Assembly (NCBI RefSeq): GCF_003634105.1 | Contig: NZ_RBIQ01000009.1 | Location: forward strand, 62,001 to 126,000 | Reading direction: 5' to 3' | Origin: Maribacter vaceletii | GTDB taxonomy: Bacteria; Bacteroidota; Bacteroidia; Flavobacteriales; Flavobacteriaceae | DNA length: 64,000 bases | Shown here: one piece after another, positions 45,986 to 54,431 of the stretch | Layout of the letters: each line of letters begins with the position of its first letter | Position numbering within the stretch: the first letter of the stretch is position 1 | The notes under the pieces: model-generated | What the model saw: only the letters and a program-made list of their open reading frames with translations | Databases searched by the model: none | What the model was told of the DNA's origin: nothing | Position numbers and translations under genes: made by a program

Positions 45986-46444
45986 ATGATAACACTAAAA
46001 ATTAACGGAAAAGAACATTCCGTAGATGTGGATCCTACAATGCCCCTATTATGGGTAATTCGTGATATTATTGGATTTACTGGTACAAAATTTGGCTGCG
46101 GCAAAGGCTTATGCGGTGCATGTATGGTTCTAATGGATGGAAATGCTATTAACTCATGTCAAATGCCAATTTCTGCAATACAAGGAAAAGAAATAGTAAC
46201 CATTGAAGGGAAAACAGAAAACCTTCAAGCACTTCAAAAATCTTGGGCAGAATTTAATGTTCCACAATGTGGTTTTTGTCAATCAGGACAATTAATTACA
46301 GCAACTTCCATGCTAAATAATAATCCAAACCCTAGTGAAGATGAAGTTAATGGAAATATGTCTCGTAATATTTGCCGATGTGGCACCTATACAAGAATTA
46401 AAGAAGCTATTACTCATTGTGTTGAATTAAAAAATAAAGGTTAA
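45986..46444 (+). CDS. [2Fe-2S] small subunit of molybdenum hydroxylase/aldehyde oxidase (IorA-like)
   Basis: The 152-aa protein has a plant-type ferredoxin domain with Cys38, Cys43, Cys46 and Cys58, and a second [2Fe-2S] helical domain with Cys95, Cys98, Cys130 and Cys132 (CGFCQSGQ and CRCGTY). This is the standard small subunit of xanthine-dehydrogenase-like enzymes without a flavin subunit. It lacks a signal peptide and would be carried out with the Tat-bearing large subunit encoded 3 nt downstream. It passes electrons from the molybdenum centre to a cytochrome. Confidence 0.92.
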   Translation: MITLKINGKEHSVDVDPTMPLLWVIRDIIGFTGTKFGCGKGLCGACMVLMDGNAINSCQMPISAIQGKEIVTIEGKTENLQALQKSWAEFNVPQCGFCQSGQLITATSMLNNNPNPSEDEVNGNMSRNICRCGTYTRIKEAITHCVELKNKG

Positions 46445-46446
46445 TT

Positions 46447-48633
46447 ATGGCGCCTATTAAAAATATAAGCAGAAGAGGTTTTATCAAAGGTATTGGCTTA
46501 GCTTCTGGCGGATTGGTTTTAGCTTCAAGCGCATACTCATTCTCTAATTTTGGTTCTAAAGAAGAGGATATACTAGAATTTAATCCAAATTTATTTGTGC
46601 AGTTAAATTCTAATGGCAGCCTAATTTTAGTCGCTTCTCGTTCTGAAATGGGCCAAGGAGTTAGAACCTCATTAACATCTGTCATTGCAGATGAAATGGA
46701 GGCAGATTGGGATAAAGTAATAGTTAAACAAGCTACTGGTGATGCCAAATATGGAAACCAAAATACAGATGGATCAAGAAGCGTAAGAACACTCTTTGAA
46801 ACCATGCGTAAAATGGGAGCCACTGTAAAAGCAGTTCTTATAACAGCAGCAGCAAAATCTTGGAAAGTCCCTGAAAGCGAATGTATTGCAAAAAATCATT
46901 TTATAATCCACTCTAGTGGTAAAAAAATTGGTTTTGGCGATTTAGTAGAAATCGCAAAAGAAATTTCTATACCAGAAAACGTAATATTAAAAGACCCCAA
47001 AGATTTTAAATTCATAGGTAAAAAACTACCGAGTATTGATGTAGAAAATTTATCAAACGGGAGTGCTGTATTTGGTTTAGACAAGCGTGTACCAAATATG
47101 AAGTTTGCTGCTATAAAACGCTGTTCTGTAGCTTTTGGAACCGTTAAATCTGTAGATAAAACGGAAGCATTAAAAATAAATGGCGTTTTAGATGTTGTTG
47201 AAGTACCTATGCTAATTAAGGCATTTGGTCCTTTAGGTGGTGTAGCTGTTATTGCAACAAATACTTGGGCAGCTTTTAAAGGTAGAGATGCTTTAAAAAT
47301 AGAATGGAATTATAGTAAAAACACCTCCTATAATTCAGAAACTTTTATGGATAGCATTACCGCTAACGTACACAAACCAGGTAAGGTTGAAAAAAGTATT
47401 GGAAATATTGATAATGCTTTTAAAAAAGCAAATAAAACCCATGAAGCAACCTATAAACTACCTCATTTAGCGCATGCTCCTATGGAAGTACCAAACGCAG
47501 TAGTTTCTGTAAAAGGAGATATCTGTGAAGTTTGGGCACCTATACAATCTCCGCAGGCCGCCAGAAGGGAAGTTGCAAACTTCTTAGAAACTGACCAATC
47601 TAATGTAACTATAAATGTAACTTTTTTAGGTGGTGGCTTTGGAAGAAAAGCAAAACCTGATTTTATTGTAGAAGCTACCGCTGTTTCTAAAGCAATAAAT
47701 GGACCAGTTCAAGTAGTGTGGTCTCGAGAAGACGATATACAACATAGTTATTATCATACTGTTTCCTCCCAATTTTTAAAAGGAGCTATAGATAAAAATG
47801 GAAAAGTAACAGGTTGGTTGCATCGTTTTGCGTTACCTACTATTGGGTCTACGTTTACTCCTGGAAGAGATTTACCACAACCTTGGGAAGCAAGAAGTGC
47901 TACTGATGTTCCTTATGACATCCCTAATTTACAAATTGAAGCTGGTAAAGCGGACGCGCATGTTAGAATTGGTTGGTTACGTTCTGTAATAAACATACCG
48001 CATGGATTTGCTATAAATGTGTTTGCTGATGAATTAGCTCACGAAGCAGGTAAAGACCCTTTAGAATTTAGATTAAATTTAATTGGAAAAGACCGCATTC
48101 AAGAAACTAAAGATGCTTATAAATATGATACTAGTAAATTAAAACATGTCTTAAAAACGGCGGCAAAAAATGCTGGATATGATAAACAATTACCCGAAGG
48201 CCATGCAATTGGATTAGCTGTACATTATAGTTTTTACTCTCATGTAGCTGCTGCTATAGAGGTTTCTGTTACTAATGGGAAATTAACTATACATAAAATA
48301 TCTGTAGTAATAGATTGCGGAACTGCAATTAATAGAGATACTATAACTGCGCAAATGGAAGGCGCGGCAATATTTGGAATGTCGTTAGCATATTATGGAA
48401 AAATAACTGCTAAAGACGGCGCAATAGAACAGAGTAATTTCCACAACTACCAAGTGTTAAGAATGCCAAATGCTCCAAAAATACAGGTAGAAATTGTTAA
48501 TAGCAATGACAAACCAACTGGTGTTGGAGAACCTGGAGTTCCTGTTATTGCACCAGCAATTATTAACGCTATTTTTAAGGCAACTGGAAAGCGTTATCGA
48601 ACTTTACCCTTATCTGATCATGGACTTGTTTAA
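46447..48633 (+). CDS. Molybdopterin large subunit of aldehyde/isoquinoline oxidoreductase (IorB-like), Tat-exported
   Basis: The 728-aa protein carries a Tat signal (SRRGFIKGIGLASGG, Arg9-Arg10). Molybdenum-cofactor segments include SEMGQGVRTSL and FLGGGFGRKA, and the catalytic Glu695 sits in GVGEPGVP. IorAB-type enzymes are periplasmic, contain no flavin and feed electrons to c-type cytochromes. In this operon, next to a lactonase-like lipoprotein and an aldonate permease, oxidation of an aldose or other aldehyde to the lactone or acid is the likely role. Annotation as isoquinoline oxidase should not be taken literally. Confidence 0.9.
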   Translation: MAPIKNISRRGFIKGIGLASGGLVLASSAYSFSNFGSKEEDILEFNPNLFVQLNSNGSLILVASRSEMGQGVRTSLTSVIADEMEADWDKVIVKQATGDAKYGNQNTDGSRSVRTLFETMRKMGATVKAVLITAAAKSWKVPESECIAKNHFIIHSSGKKIGFGDLVEIAKEISIPENVILKDPKDFKFIGKKLPSIDVENLSNGSAVFGLDKRVPNMKFAAIKRCSVAFGTVKSVDKTEALKINGVLDVVEVPMLIKAFGPLGGVAVIATNTWAAFKGRDALKIEWNYSKNTSYNSETFMDSITANVHKPGKVEKSIGNIDNAFKKANKTHEATYKLPHLAHAPMEVPNAVVSVKGDICEVWAPIQSPQAARREVANFLETDQSNVTINVTFLGGGFGRKAKPDFIVEATAVSKAINGPVQVVWSREDDIQHSYYHTVSSQFLKGAIDKNGKVTGWLHRFALPTIGSTFTPGRDLPQPWEARSATDVPYDIPNLQIEAGKADAHVRIGWLRSVINIPHGFAINVFADELAHEAGKDPLEFRLNLIGKDRIQETKDAYKYDTSKLKHVLKTAAKNAGYDKQLPEGHAIGLAVHYSFYSHVAAAIEVSVTNGKLTIHKISVVIDCGTAINRDTITAQMEGAAIFGMSLAYYGKITAKDGAIEQSNFHNYQVLRMPNAPKIQVEIVNSNDKPTGVGEPGVPVIAPAIINAIFKATGKRYRTLPLSDHGLV

Positions 48634-48643
48634 CTTATACAAT

Positions 48644-49624
48644 ATGCTTTTAAAAAAACTAAAACAATTAAAAAAAACCATACCTATAATAGGTATGGTT
48701 TTTTTTATATCGTGCAATGAACAAAAGAAAAAAGAAAATTATTCTATTACTTCTGAACTAGACACTTTACCTAAATTAATTATTGCAAAGGCACCTGGAC
48801 AAAACCCTGAAGGTATAGAATATGATAAAAAAAGAAAATTATTCTTTTTAAGTTCTATTAATAAAAACCCTGCTATTATTACATTAGATTTTAAAGGTAA
48901 TGTTAAGGTCTTTTCAGATGAAAAAGAAAAAAAACAAGGGGAAAGTTTTGGTTTACAAATTGATTACAAAAACAACTATTTATTGGCTTGTGCAAATTAT
49001 TTGGAATCAAGCAGTCATATAGCTATTTATAATCTTACTAGTGGTTTGCTGAAGCATACTATTAATTTATCGGAGATACTTCCTGAAAAAAAGTTATTTC
49101 AAGCAAACGATTTAATTGTTGATGATAATGATATTATCTATGTTACAGGACGACTTGAAAACACTATCTATAAAATTGATACAAATTTAAAACCGTCTAT
49201 TCTATATCAAAAAGAAGGTCTTGGTCTTCCTAATGGTATTATTTATAACCCAAAAGGTTATTTATTAGTCTCATATTACACAAAAGAAGAAGCAAATCTA
49301 ATTAAGATTCCAATCAATACTCCAACTAAAGCTGAAATTATACAAATTAAAGGTTTTGATTTTAGAGGATTTGATGGTATGATTTTAAATGAAAAAGGAA
49401 ACCTTGTTGGTGTCGCTAAAAATTTTGATAATCCTAAAAGAGGTTTTGTTTTTGAATTGTCTACTGAAGATGAATGGAAAACAGCTAAAGTAGTTCAAAA
49501 AATCTCTATTAATAGAAGTTCAACTATTGCACAAGTAAATTCAGAAATATATTATGTGCTTAATCAAGATTGGAAAAATAAAAATGCTAAAACATGGACC
49601 TTAGAGAAAGTTAGTCTTAAATAG
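48644..49624 (+). CDS. SMP-30/gluconolactonase-like lipoprotein
   Basis: I place the start at ATG 48644 because it gives a proper lipoprotein signal (MLLKKLKQ..., lipobox FFISC, Cys24) and lies 10 nt after the previous gene. The longer open frame begins inside iorB. The mature part is a beta-propeller with SMP-30-like metal-site elements: NPEGIEYD, QANDLIVDD, LPNGIIYNP and FDGMIL. Hydrolysis of a sugar lactone to the aldonic acid in the periplasm would link the IorAB oxidase to the GntP permease. An intrinsic-terminator-like hairpin overlaps the signal-peptide codons. The overall match to known lactonases is moderate. Confidence 0.72.
   Translation: MLLKKLKQLKKTIPIIGMVFFISCNEQKKKENYSITSELDTLPKLIIAKAPGQNPEGIEYDKKRKLFFLSSINKNPAIITLDFKGNVKVFSDEKEKKQGESFGLQIDYKNNYLLACANYLESSSHIAIYNLTSGLLKHTINLSEILPEKKLFQANDLIVDDNDIIYVTGRLENTIYKIDTNLKPSILYQKEGLGLPNGIIYNPKGYLLVSYYTKEEANLIKIPINTPTKAEIIQIKGFDFRGFDGMILNEKGNLVGVAKNFDNPKRGFVFELSTEDEWKTAKVVQKISINRSSTIAQVNSEIYYVLNQDWKNKNAKTWTLEKVSLK
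48670..48706 (+). terminator. Intrinsic-terminator-like hairpin inside the lipoprotein signal sequence
   Basis: A near-perfect hairpin pairs ACCATACCTA (48677-48686) with TAGGTATGGT (48690-48699) over a 3-nt loop, extended by A/T pairs on both sides and followed by eight T residues (48699-48706). It lies 40-70 nt after the iorB stop but within codons 10-21 of the lipoprotein. It can end most iorB transcripts or act as a translation-coupled attenuator. Confidence 0.75.
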
Positions 49625-49645
49625 CGGAGTGCTTAAATACATAAA

Positions 49646-49681
49646 AAAAGAGGTTGAATAATAAATTATTCAACCTCTTTT
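49646..49681. terminator. Bidirectional terminator between convergent operons
   Basis: A 16-bp perfect stem (49646-49661 with 49666-49681) closes on the loop TAAA and has A-rich and T-rich flanks. It lies between the plus-strand lipoprotein stop (49624) and the minus-strand cytochrome stop (49715), so it serves both operons. Confidence 0.9.
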
Positions 49682-49714
49682 AAATTTTATAAGAATGACT
49701 TTATTCAAATATTC

Positions 49715-50125
49715 TTACTTTCTTACTTTGGAAACCTCTTCACTTTCAACAATATCACCTTTATTACCCCAACTATTTCTAATATAGTTAAGTACATCAG
49801 CTACTTGCCTATCTGTTAACATATTATATCCAACCATTGAGCCATAGTAAGACTGCCCATTAACCTTCATTTCTCCAGTTGCACCTTCAATAATAACTTT
49901 AATACTTCTTTCTACATCTTCCATTAGATAGTCAGACTTTGCTAATGGCGGAAAAGCTCCAATTATTCCTTCTCCTGTAGCCATATGACATGACACACAA
50001 TTAGCAGCATATATATCTTTACCACTAGACATACTCTCTTTTAATTTACTAGATTCATTTTGAGCCTTAGCAGTAAAAGAAATAAATACTAAAATTAGTA
50101 AAGACAAAAAATTACAGAAATTCAT
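49715..50125 (-). CDS. Small secreted c-type cytochrome
   Basis: The 136-aa protein has a signal peptide (cleavage after AKAQ, near residue 22), one haem-binding CVSCH (Cys43-His47) and a C-terminal VADVLNYIRNSWGN helix with a candidate Met ligand in GYNMLTDRQ, typical of class I cytochromes. It ends the leftward PUL run, 49 nt after a GH127 gene, and faces the IorAB-lipoprotein genes tail to tail. It is a plausible periplasmic electron acceptor for the flavin-less IorAB enzyme, by proximity only. Confidence 0.9.
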   Translation of the reverse strand: MNFCNFLSLLILVFISFTAKAQNESSKLKESMSSGKDIYAANCVSCHMATGEGIIGAFPPLAKSDYLMEDVERSIKVIIEGATGEMKVNGQSYYGSMVGYNMLTDRQVADVLNYIRNSWGNKGDIVESEEVSKVRK

Positions 50126-50174
50126 TTTTTTTAAGTTTTTATATTCACACTAATGGGTACAATAACTATTCCAT

Positions 50175-52232
50175 TTATTTCCATTCAGCAGGTAACCATA
50201 CAGACATATCTGTTTTGCCTCTATTACTCCATGCGTAATAAGGTATTAACTTAACATTTACCTTATTTAATTGACGAGGTTCCAATTTTTTATACAATTG
50301 ATTACTTGTCCAATCTTGTTTTTCAAGAATTCCTGCTTCGCCCTCTAAAACTGTAACTCCTGATAATAAATTTGCATCAAAACGAGGTGTTAAATGTATA
50401 TCCTGAGGAATAACAACATCTAATAAACTAACATCACTAGGCAAGTCTTTAGATTCTAAGCAGTATACTAAAGGCCCGTATTTAACAGCTACTTGATTTC
50501 GTGTTTGTTCTACATTAGGATTAGCTGTAACTAATTGTGCTTTCATTGGTAAATTAAGCTCCACTTTATCTCCTTTTTTCCATTGACGTTTTAAATCAAA
50601 ATAAGTACCTGACTTTAATGTTTCGGATACATTTTCTCCATTTACTTTTAAAGTAGCCCCATCAACCCAAGCAGGAATACGTAACATTAAAGAAAATTCT
50701 TTTTTTCTTTTTACATCCACATTTATTTCAATAGCACCATCCCATGGGTAATTAGATTTTTGAGATAATTTTACATTTGTTCCATCTTCCAAATCTGTAT
50801 CTAGAGTATTACTTCCATAAAGATTAACCCAAACCCCTTTATCCGAAGTATTATACGCGTAACTATGCATTTTTGCTATAGTACGAATAATGTTTGGAGG
50901 ACAGCAAAATACCGGCATAAACTCTCTTCTTTCACCAGAATCTCTTGTTATCTGTGACTGACCTTGAACAAAACGCAAAGGATTTGTATAAAAGAAATTT
51001 TCTCCTTTTAAATCAATTCCAGATAAAGCGCTGTTATAAAAAACAAGCTCCATAATATCTGCAAAACGAGATTCTCCATTTAATAGAAACATACGCCAAT
51101 TAAACATAGCATTACCTATATTAGCACATGTTTCATTATAGGAAACTGTATTAGGAAGATCATAACTTTCTGCATAACCCTCACTTATTTTATCATTATT
51201 CCTAGAAACTGTATGATGATATGAACCTGTAGCCCCTGTAACAAACATTTTTTCATTTGCTATATTACTCCATACATTTTCTAATGAATTTAATAACGCA
51301 ACCTCTCCCGTTTCAGCATAAAGGTCCGTTATTCCACAATACATATAGTTTCCATGACCAGCATGACCAACTGCTTCTGTTTCTTCTCTAAAAGGAGTTC
51401 TTTTTTGACTATGATCTAATCCTCTAGATTCCATAGCCCCACTTTCTTTACTAGTACCTAACTTGTCTACAAAACTTTGGGCTAATTCAAGATATTTTTT
51501 ATCTCCTGTAGTTCTATACATTTCTACCAACCCCATATAATGTGGTGGATTCCAGTCTATTGCAACTAATTCTGGCGTAGGATTAATAAATTTTTCATAA
51601 ATAAGGTCACTTGCTTTAATAGCTATATCTAAAAAATTTCTTTTCCCTGTAATTCTATAATGTACACAAGCTGCAGTCATTAAGTGTCCAAAATTATAAA
51701 ACTCATGGTCAAAATCTATAGTGAAAGGCTTATTAAAAGTTTCAAAAGTTTGTTGATCTTTTCGTGGAAACTTATTTATACCATGACCTATTTGAATTTT
51801 AGTATGTAAATAACCATCTTCACGCTGAGCCTTTGCAACTACAGCTATGATTTCATCCATACGCTTATTTAAACTTTCGTCTTTAGTTACACCATACGTA
51901 TAGGCTAAAGCTTCTACATATTTATAAAAATCGCCATCAAGAAATGAAAATCCTCTAAATTCACCTTCAACTAAACCTGCAGCAACTTTAAAATTATCAA
52001 AAGCGTGAATTGTATTTGGGTCATCCATTAATCTTCCAAGATTTGGAAGCATATTTTCATGACATAATTTTTGTCTTTCTGCCCAAAAACCATCTGTCCA
52101 TTGACAATCAGCAAAATCGATTGTCTTTAATTTCATGTTTGGCGTAGCCTCATTATTAATTAGTCCTTTTTCTTGTGCAAAAGAAGAATTAAACAGAAAT
52201 AAACTACATACTGTAATTACTATATTTTTCAT
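50175..52232 (-). CDS. GH127-type (DUF1680) glycoside hydrolase, secreted
   Basis: The 685-aa protein has a type I signal peptide (SSFAQ, cut near residue 20). The active-site set is complete: Glu351, Glu367 and Cys369 (NETC), and Cys443-Cys444 (VFCCPPN). It is the most diverged of the three tandem copies, with an insertion near residues 150-175 (FPRKDQQTFETFNKPF) and a substitution to SYHHTVSRN where the others have HYGAST or HHGATQ. A different aglycone preference is likely. It lies 18 nt after the next GH127 gene. Candidate activities are beta-L-arabinofuranosidase or 3,6-anhydro-D-galactosidase, the latter known for some Zobellia GH127. Confidence 0.92.
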   Translation of the reverse strand: MKNIVITVCSLFLFNSSFAQEKGLINNEATPNMKLKTIDFADCQWTDGFWAERQKLCHENMLPNLGRLMDDPNTIHAFDNFKVAAGLVEGEFRGFSFLDGDFYKYVEALAYTYGVTKDESLNKRMDEIIAVVAKAQREDGYLHTKIQIGHGINKFPRKDQQTFETFNKPFTIDFDHEFYNFGHLMTAACVHYRITGKRNFLDIAIKASDLIYEKFINPTPELVAIDWNPPHYMGLVEMYRTTGDKKYLELAQSFVDKLGTSKESGAMESRGLDHSQKRTPFREETEAVGHAGHGNYMYCGITDLYAETGEVALLNSLENVWSNIANEKMFVTGATGSYHHTVSRNNDKISEGYAESYDLPNTVSYNETCANIGNAMFNWRMFLLNGESRFADIMELVFYNSALSGIDLKGENFFYTNPLRFVQGQSQITRDSGERREFMPVFCCPPNIIRTIAKMHSYAYNTSDKGVWVNLYGSNTLDTDLEDGTNVKLSQKSNYPWDGAIEINVDVKRKKEFSLMLRIPAWVDGATLKVNGENVSETLKSGTYFDLKRQWKKGDKVELNLPMKAQLVTANPNVEQTRNQVAVKYGPLVYCLESKDLPSDVSLLDVVIPQDIHLTPRFDANLLSGVTVLEGEAGILEKQDWTSNQLYKKLEPRQLNKVNVKLIPYYAWSNRGKTDMSVWLPAEWK

Positions 52233-52250
52233 TTTTATATAAAGATTAAA

Positions 52251-54338
52251 TTATTCCCAAATAATAGGTGCAAAAACTGTCATTTCAGATTCCCCTCTGT
52301 TACTCCAAGCAAAATATGGTACAAATGAGCTCTTAACCGTTTTCCATGAAGGTTCTTCGAGTTTACGATACATGGTGTTTTCATTTTGAGTACGTAGCTT
52401 TATCTCTCCATCAATCATTGTTACGCCCCCTAAAAAGTCTGGACGATGATTTGCTTTAAGTTTCGCGTTTTGAGGAATATAAACATCTAAAATACTTGTT
52501 CCTTCAGGTAAATCTGGAGATTCAATACAATATACTAATGGCCCTCTTTTTATTGCTACTTGATTTCTTGTTTCTTCAATTCTTGGGTCTCCTTCTACAA
52601 AATTAATATCCATAGGTATGTTCATAGAAATAACATCTCCTTTTTTCCAAGTGCGCTCTAATTTTGCAAAAGTTTTAGGAGTAACTTCTATCCCTGCATC
52701 TTCTCCGTTTACTTTAATAGTTGTACCAGATGCCCATTCAGGAATTCTTAAAAGAATTTCAAAAGGTGTGCTTTTACATTCTTCTACGGTAAAGGTTACT
52801 GCACCCTCCCAAGGATATAATGTTTTTTGATTTAATTTTAATTCAGAACCATCAAGTAATGTTGTTTCTAATTTATTACCTCCATAAAGGTTAACTGCTA
52901 TTCCATTTGGAGATTTACTATACGCCCACCCTGCTGATTTAGCAATAGTTCTGGCTAAATTAGGAGGACAACAAAATACAGGGATATAAGGTACTCGATG
53001 TCTTCTTTCTGTAGTTGCGTGTGTATAATCTACTCCACCATCTAACATTCTAAGTGGGTTTGCATAAAAATAATCTTTACCCTCTACGCTAATACCAACT
53101 AATGCACTGTTATACATTACTAACTCCATAATGTCAGCATATTTTGCATCTCCTTTAGCAGAAAGTAAACGGTAATTAAACATTGCATTTGAAATATTTG
53201 CACATGTTTCGTTATATGCAGTTTTATTAGGCATTAAAAAATCTTCCTGAAACGATTCGTGAACCATATCTGTTCTACCACTTGCGCTTTGAGTAGCTCC
53301 ATGATGGGTTTGTCCTTGAGCACCAGTAACATACATCTTTCTATTAACAGAGCTTTCCCAAATTCTTTCAAGAGCATCTAGTAATTCTTTATCGCCAGTT
53401 TCTGCATAAACATCAGCAGCTCCTGCCCATAAATAATTCCCTAATACTGCATGTCCCTTCGCTTCATTTTCTTCTCTTAAAGGAGTTCGCATTTGATTGT
53501 GATCCCCTAAGAAGTTAGGATTTACTGTTGGGTGTTGATCCATTGCTACAGAACCTCTCATATTAACAAAAATCTCAGCTAGTTCTAGATATTTTTTGTC
53601 TTTTGTTGTTCTAAATAACTCAACTAACCCCATAATTTGAGAAGGATTAAAGCCGAAACGAGCCATATCTGGATTCTTAGGTTGAAAAACTGAATAAACG
53701 TAATCCGCGTTCTTAATAGCTATATTTAAAAAATTAGTTTTACCAGTAACACGATAATGTATTGAAGCACTTGTATATAAATGCCCCATGTTGTATAACT
53801 CATGTTGAATTATATTATCCCATCTTTTGGCTCCATTCACCTGAACATGTGTTGATAAATATCCGTCTTCCTCTTGAGCCTTACCTATTATCTCTATAAT
53901 CTCATCAAGATCATCCATTAATTTTTCATCTTTGTTCTCCAAGTACAAATACATGGTAGATTCCATCCATTTATAAAAATCTCCATCATGCCACCATTTC
54001 CCTAAAGCTTCTCCTTCCATCATTCCGGCTGCTTTTTTAAAATTATCATAAGCAAAGCCTACATCTCCTTTAAAAATAGTTCCCATATGTGGAATCATAG
54101 TTTCCTCCGCCATTTTGTGCTTTTCTGCCCAAAATCCTTCTGTCCATTCACAATCCCCTAATTCTATACTTTTAAATGTAAGATGCGGACTATCTGTATG
54201 GTTTAAAATACCCCCTCTTCTATCGTAGTTGGTTGCAACAAAATCTTTCTCTGGTATTTTTTCTTGTTTTTCTGAGCACGAAGTAATCATTGCCACACCT
54301 ACAAAGGCCGTGGCTAAAATTTTTAATTTAACTTTCAT
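52251..54338 (-). CDS. GH127-type (DUF1680) glycoside hydrolase, lipoprotein
   Basis: The 695-aa protein is the only GH127 copy here with a lipobox (MITSC, Cys21), so it is membrane-anchored. Active-site residues are Glu361, Glu377 and Cys379, and Cys456-Cys457. The linker after the signal carries RRGGILNHTD, comparable to the LINNEA/ILNNAE motifs of the secreted paralogs, which suggests a shared N-terminal strand. It is the middle gene of the tandem triplet, 93 nt after the copy upstream and 18 nt before the one downstream. Exo-acting removal of a terminal sugar from galactan oligosaccharides is inferred. Confidence 0.92.
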   Translation of the reverse strand: MKVKLKILATAFVGVAMITSCSEKQEKIPEKDFVATNYDRRGGILNHTDSPHLTFKSIELGDCEWTEGFWAEKHKMAEETMIPHMGTIFKGDVGFAYDNFKKAAGMMEGEALGKWWHDGDFYKWMESTMYLYLENKDEKLMDDLDEIIEIIGKAQEEDGYLSTHVQVNGAKRWDNIIQHELYNMGHLYTSASIHYRVTGKTNFLNIAIKNADYVYSVFQPKNPDMARFGFNPSQIMGLVELFRTTKDKKYLELAEIFVNMRGSVAMDQHPTVNPNFLGDHNQMRTPLREENEAKGHAVLGNYLWAGAADVYAETGDKELLDALERIWESSVNRKMYVTGAQGQTHHGATQSASGRTDMVHESFQEDFLMPNKTAYNETCANISNAMFNYRLLSAKGDAKYADIMELVMYNSALVGISVEGKDYFYANPLRMLDGGVDYTHATTERRHRVPYIPVFCCPPNLARTIAKSAGWAYSKSPNGIAVNLYGGNKLETTLLDGSELKLNQKTLYPWEGAVTFTVEECKSTPFEILLRIPEWASGTTIKVNGEDAGIEVTPKTFAKLERTWKKGDVISMNIPMDINFVEGDPRIEETRNQVAIKRGPLVYCIESPDLPEGTSILDVYIPQNAKLKANHRPDFLGGVTMIDGEIKLRTQNENTMYRKLEEPSWKTVKSSFVPYFAWSNRGESEMTVFAPIIWE

Positions 54339-54431
54339 TTTAGTGATTTTTAAAATTTAACAAAAGAACATACTAGCCCTAACCATTAATTAAAATAGCA
54401 ACCCAAACTAGAAAATGGAGGTTATAAATAT

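Noticed and set aside
46410-46823. 137-codon minus-strand ORF opposite iorB
   Set aside because: It is antisense to the Tat signal and molybdenum-domain codons of iorB and has no independent support.
48494-48643. Longer start of the SMP-30-like gene inside iorB
   Set aside because: The extra 50 residues overlap the end of iorB and spoil the lipoprotein signal. The ATG at 48644 gives a regular one.
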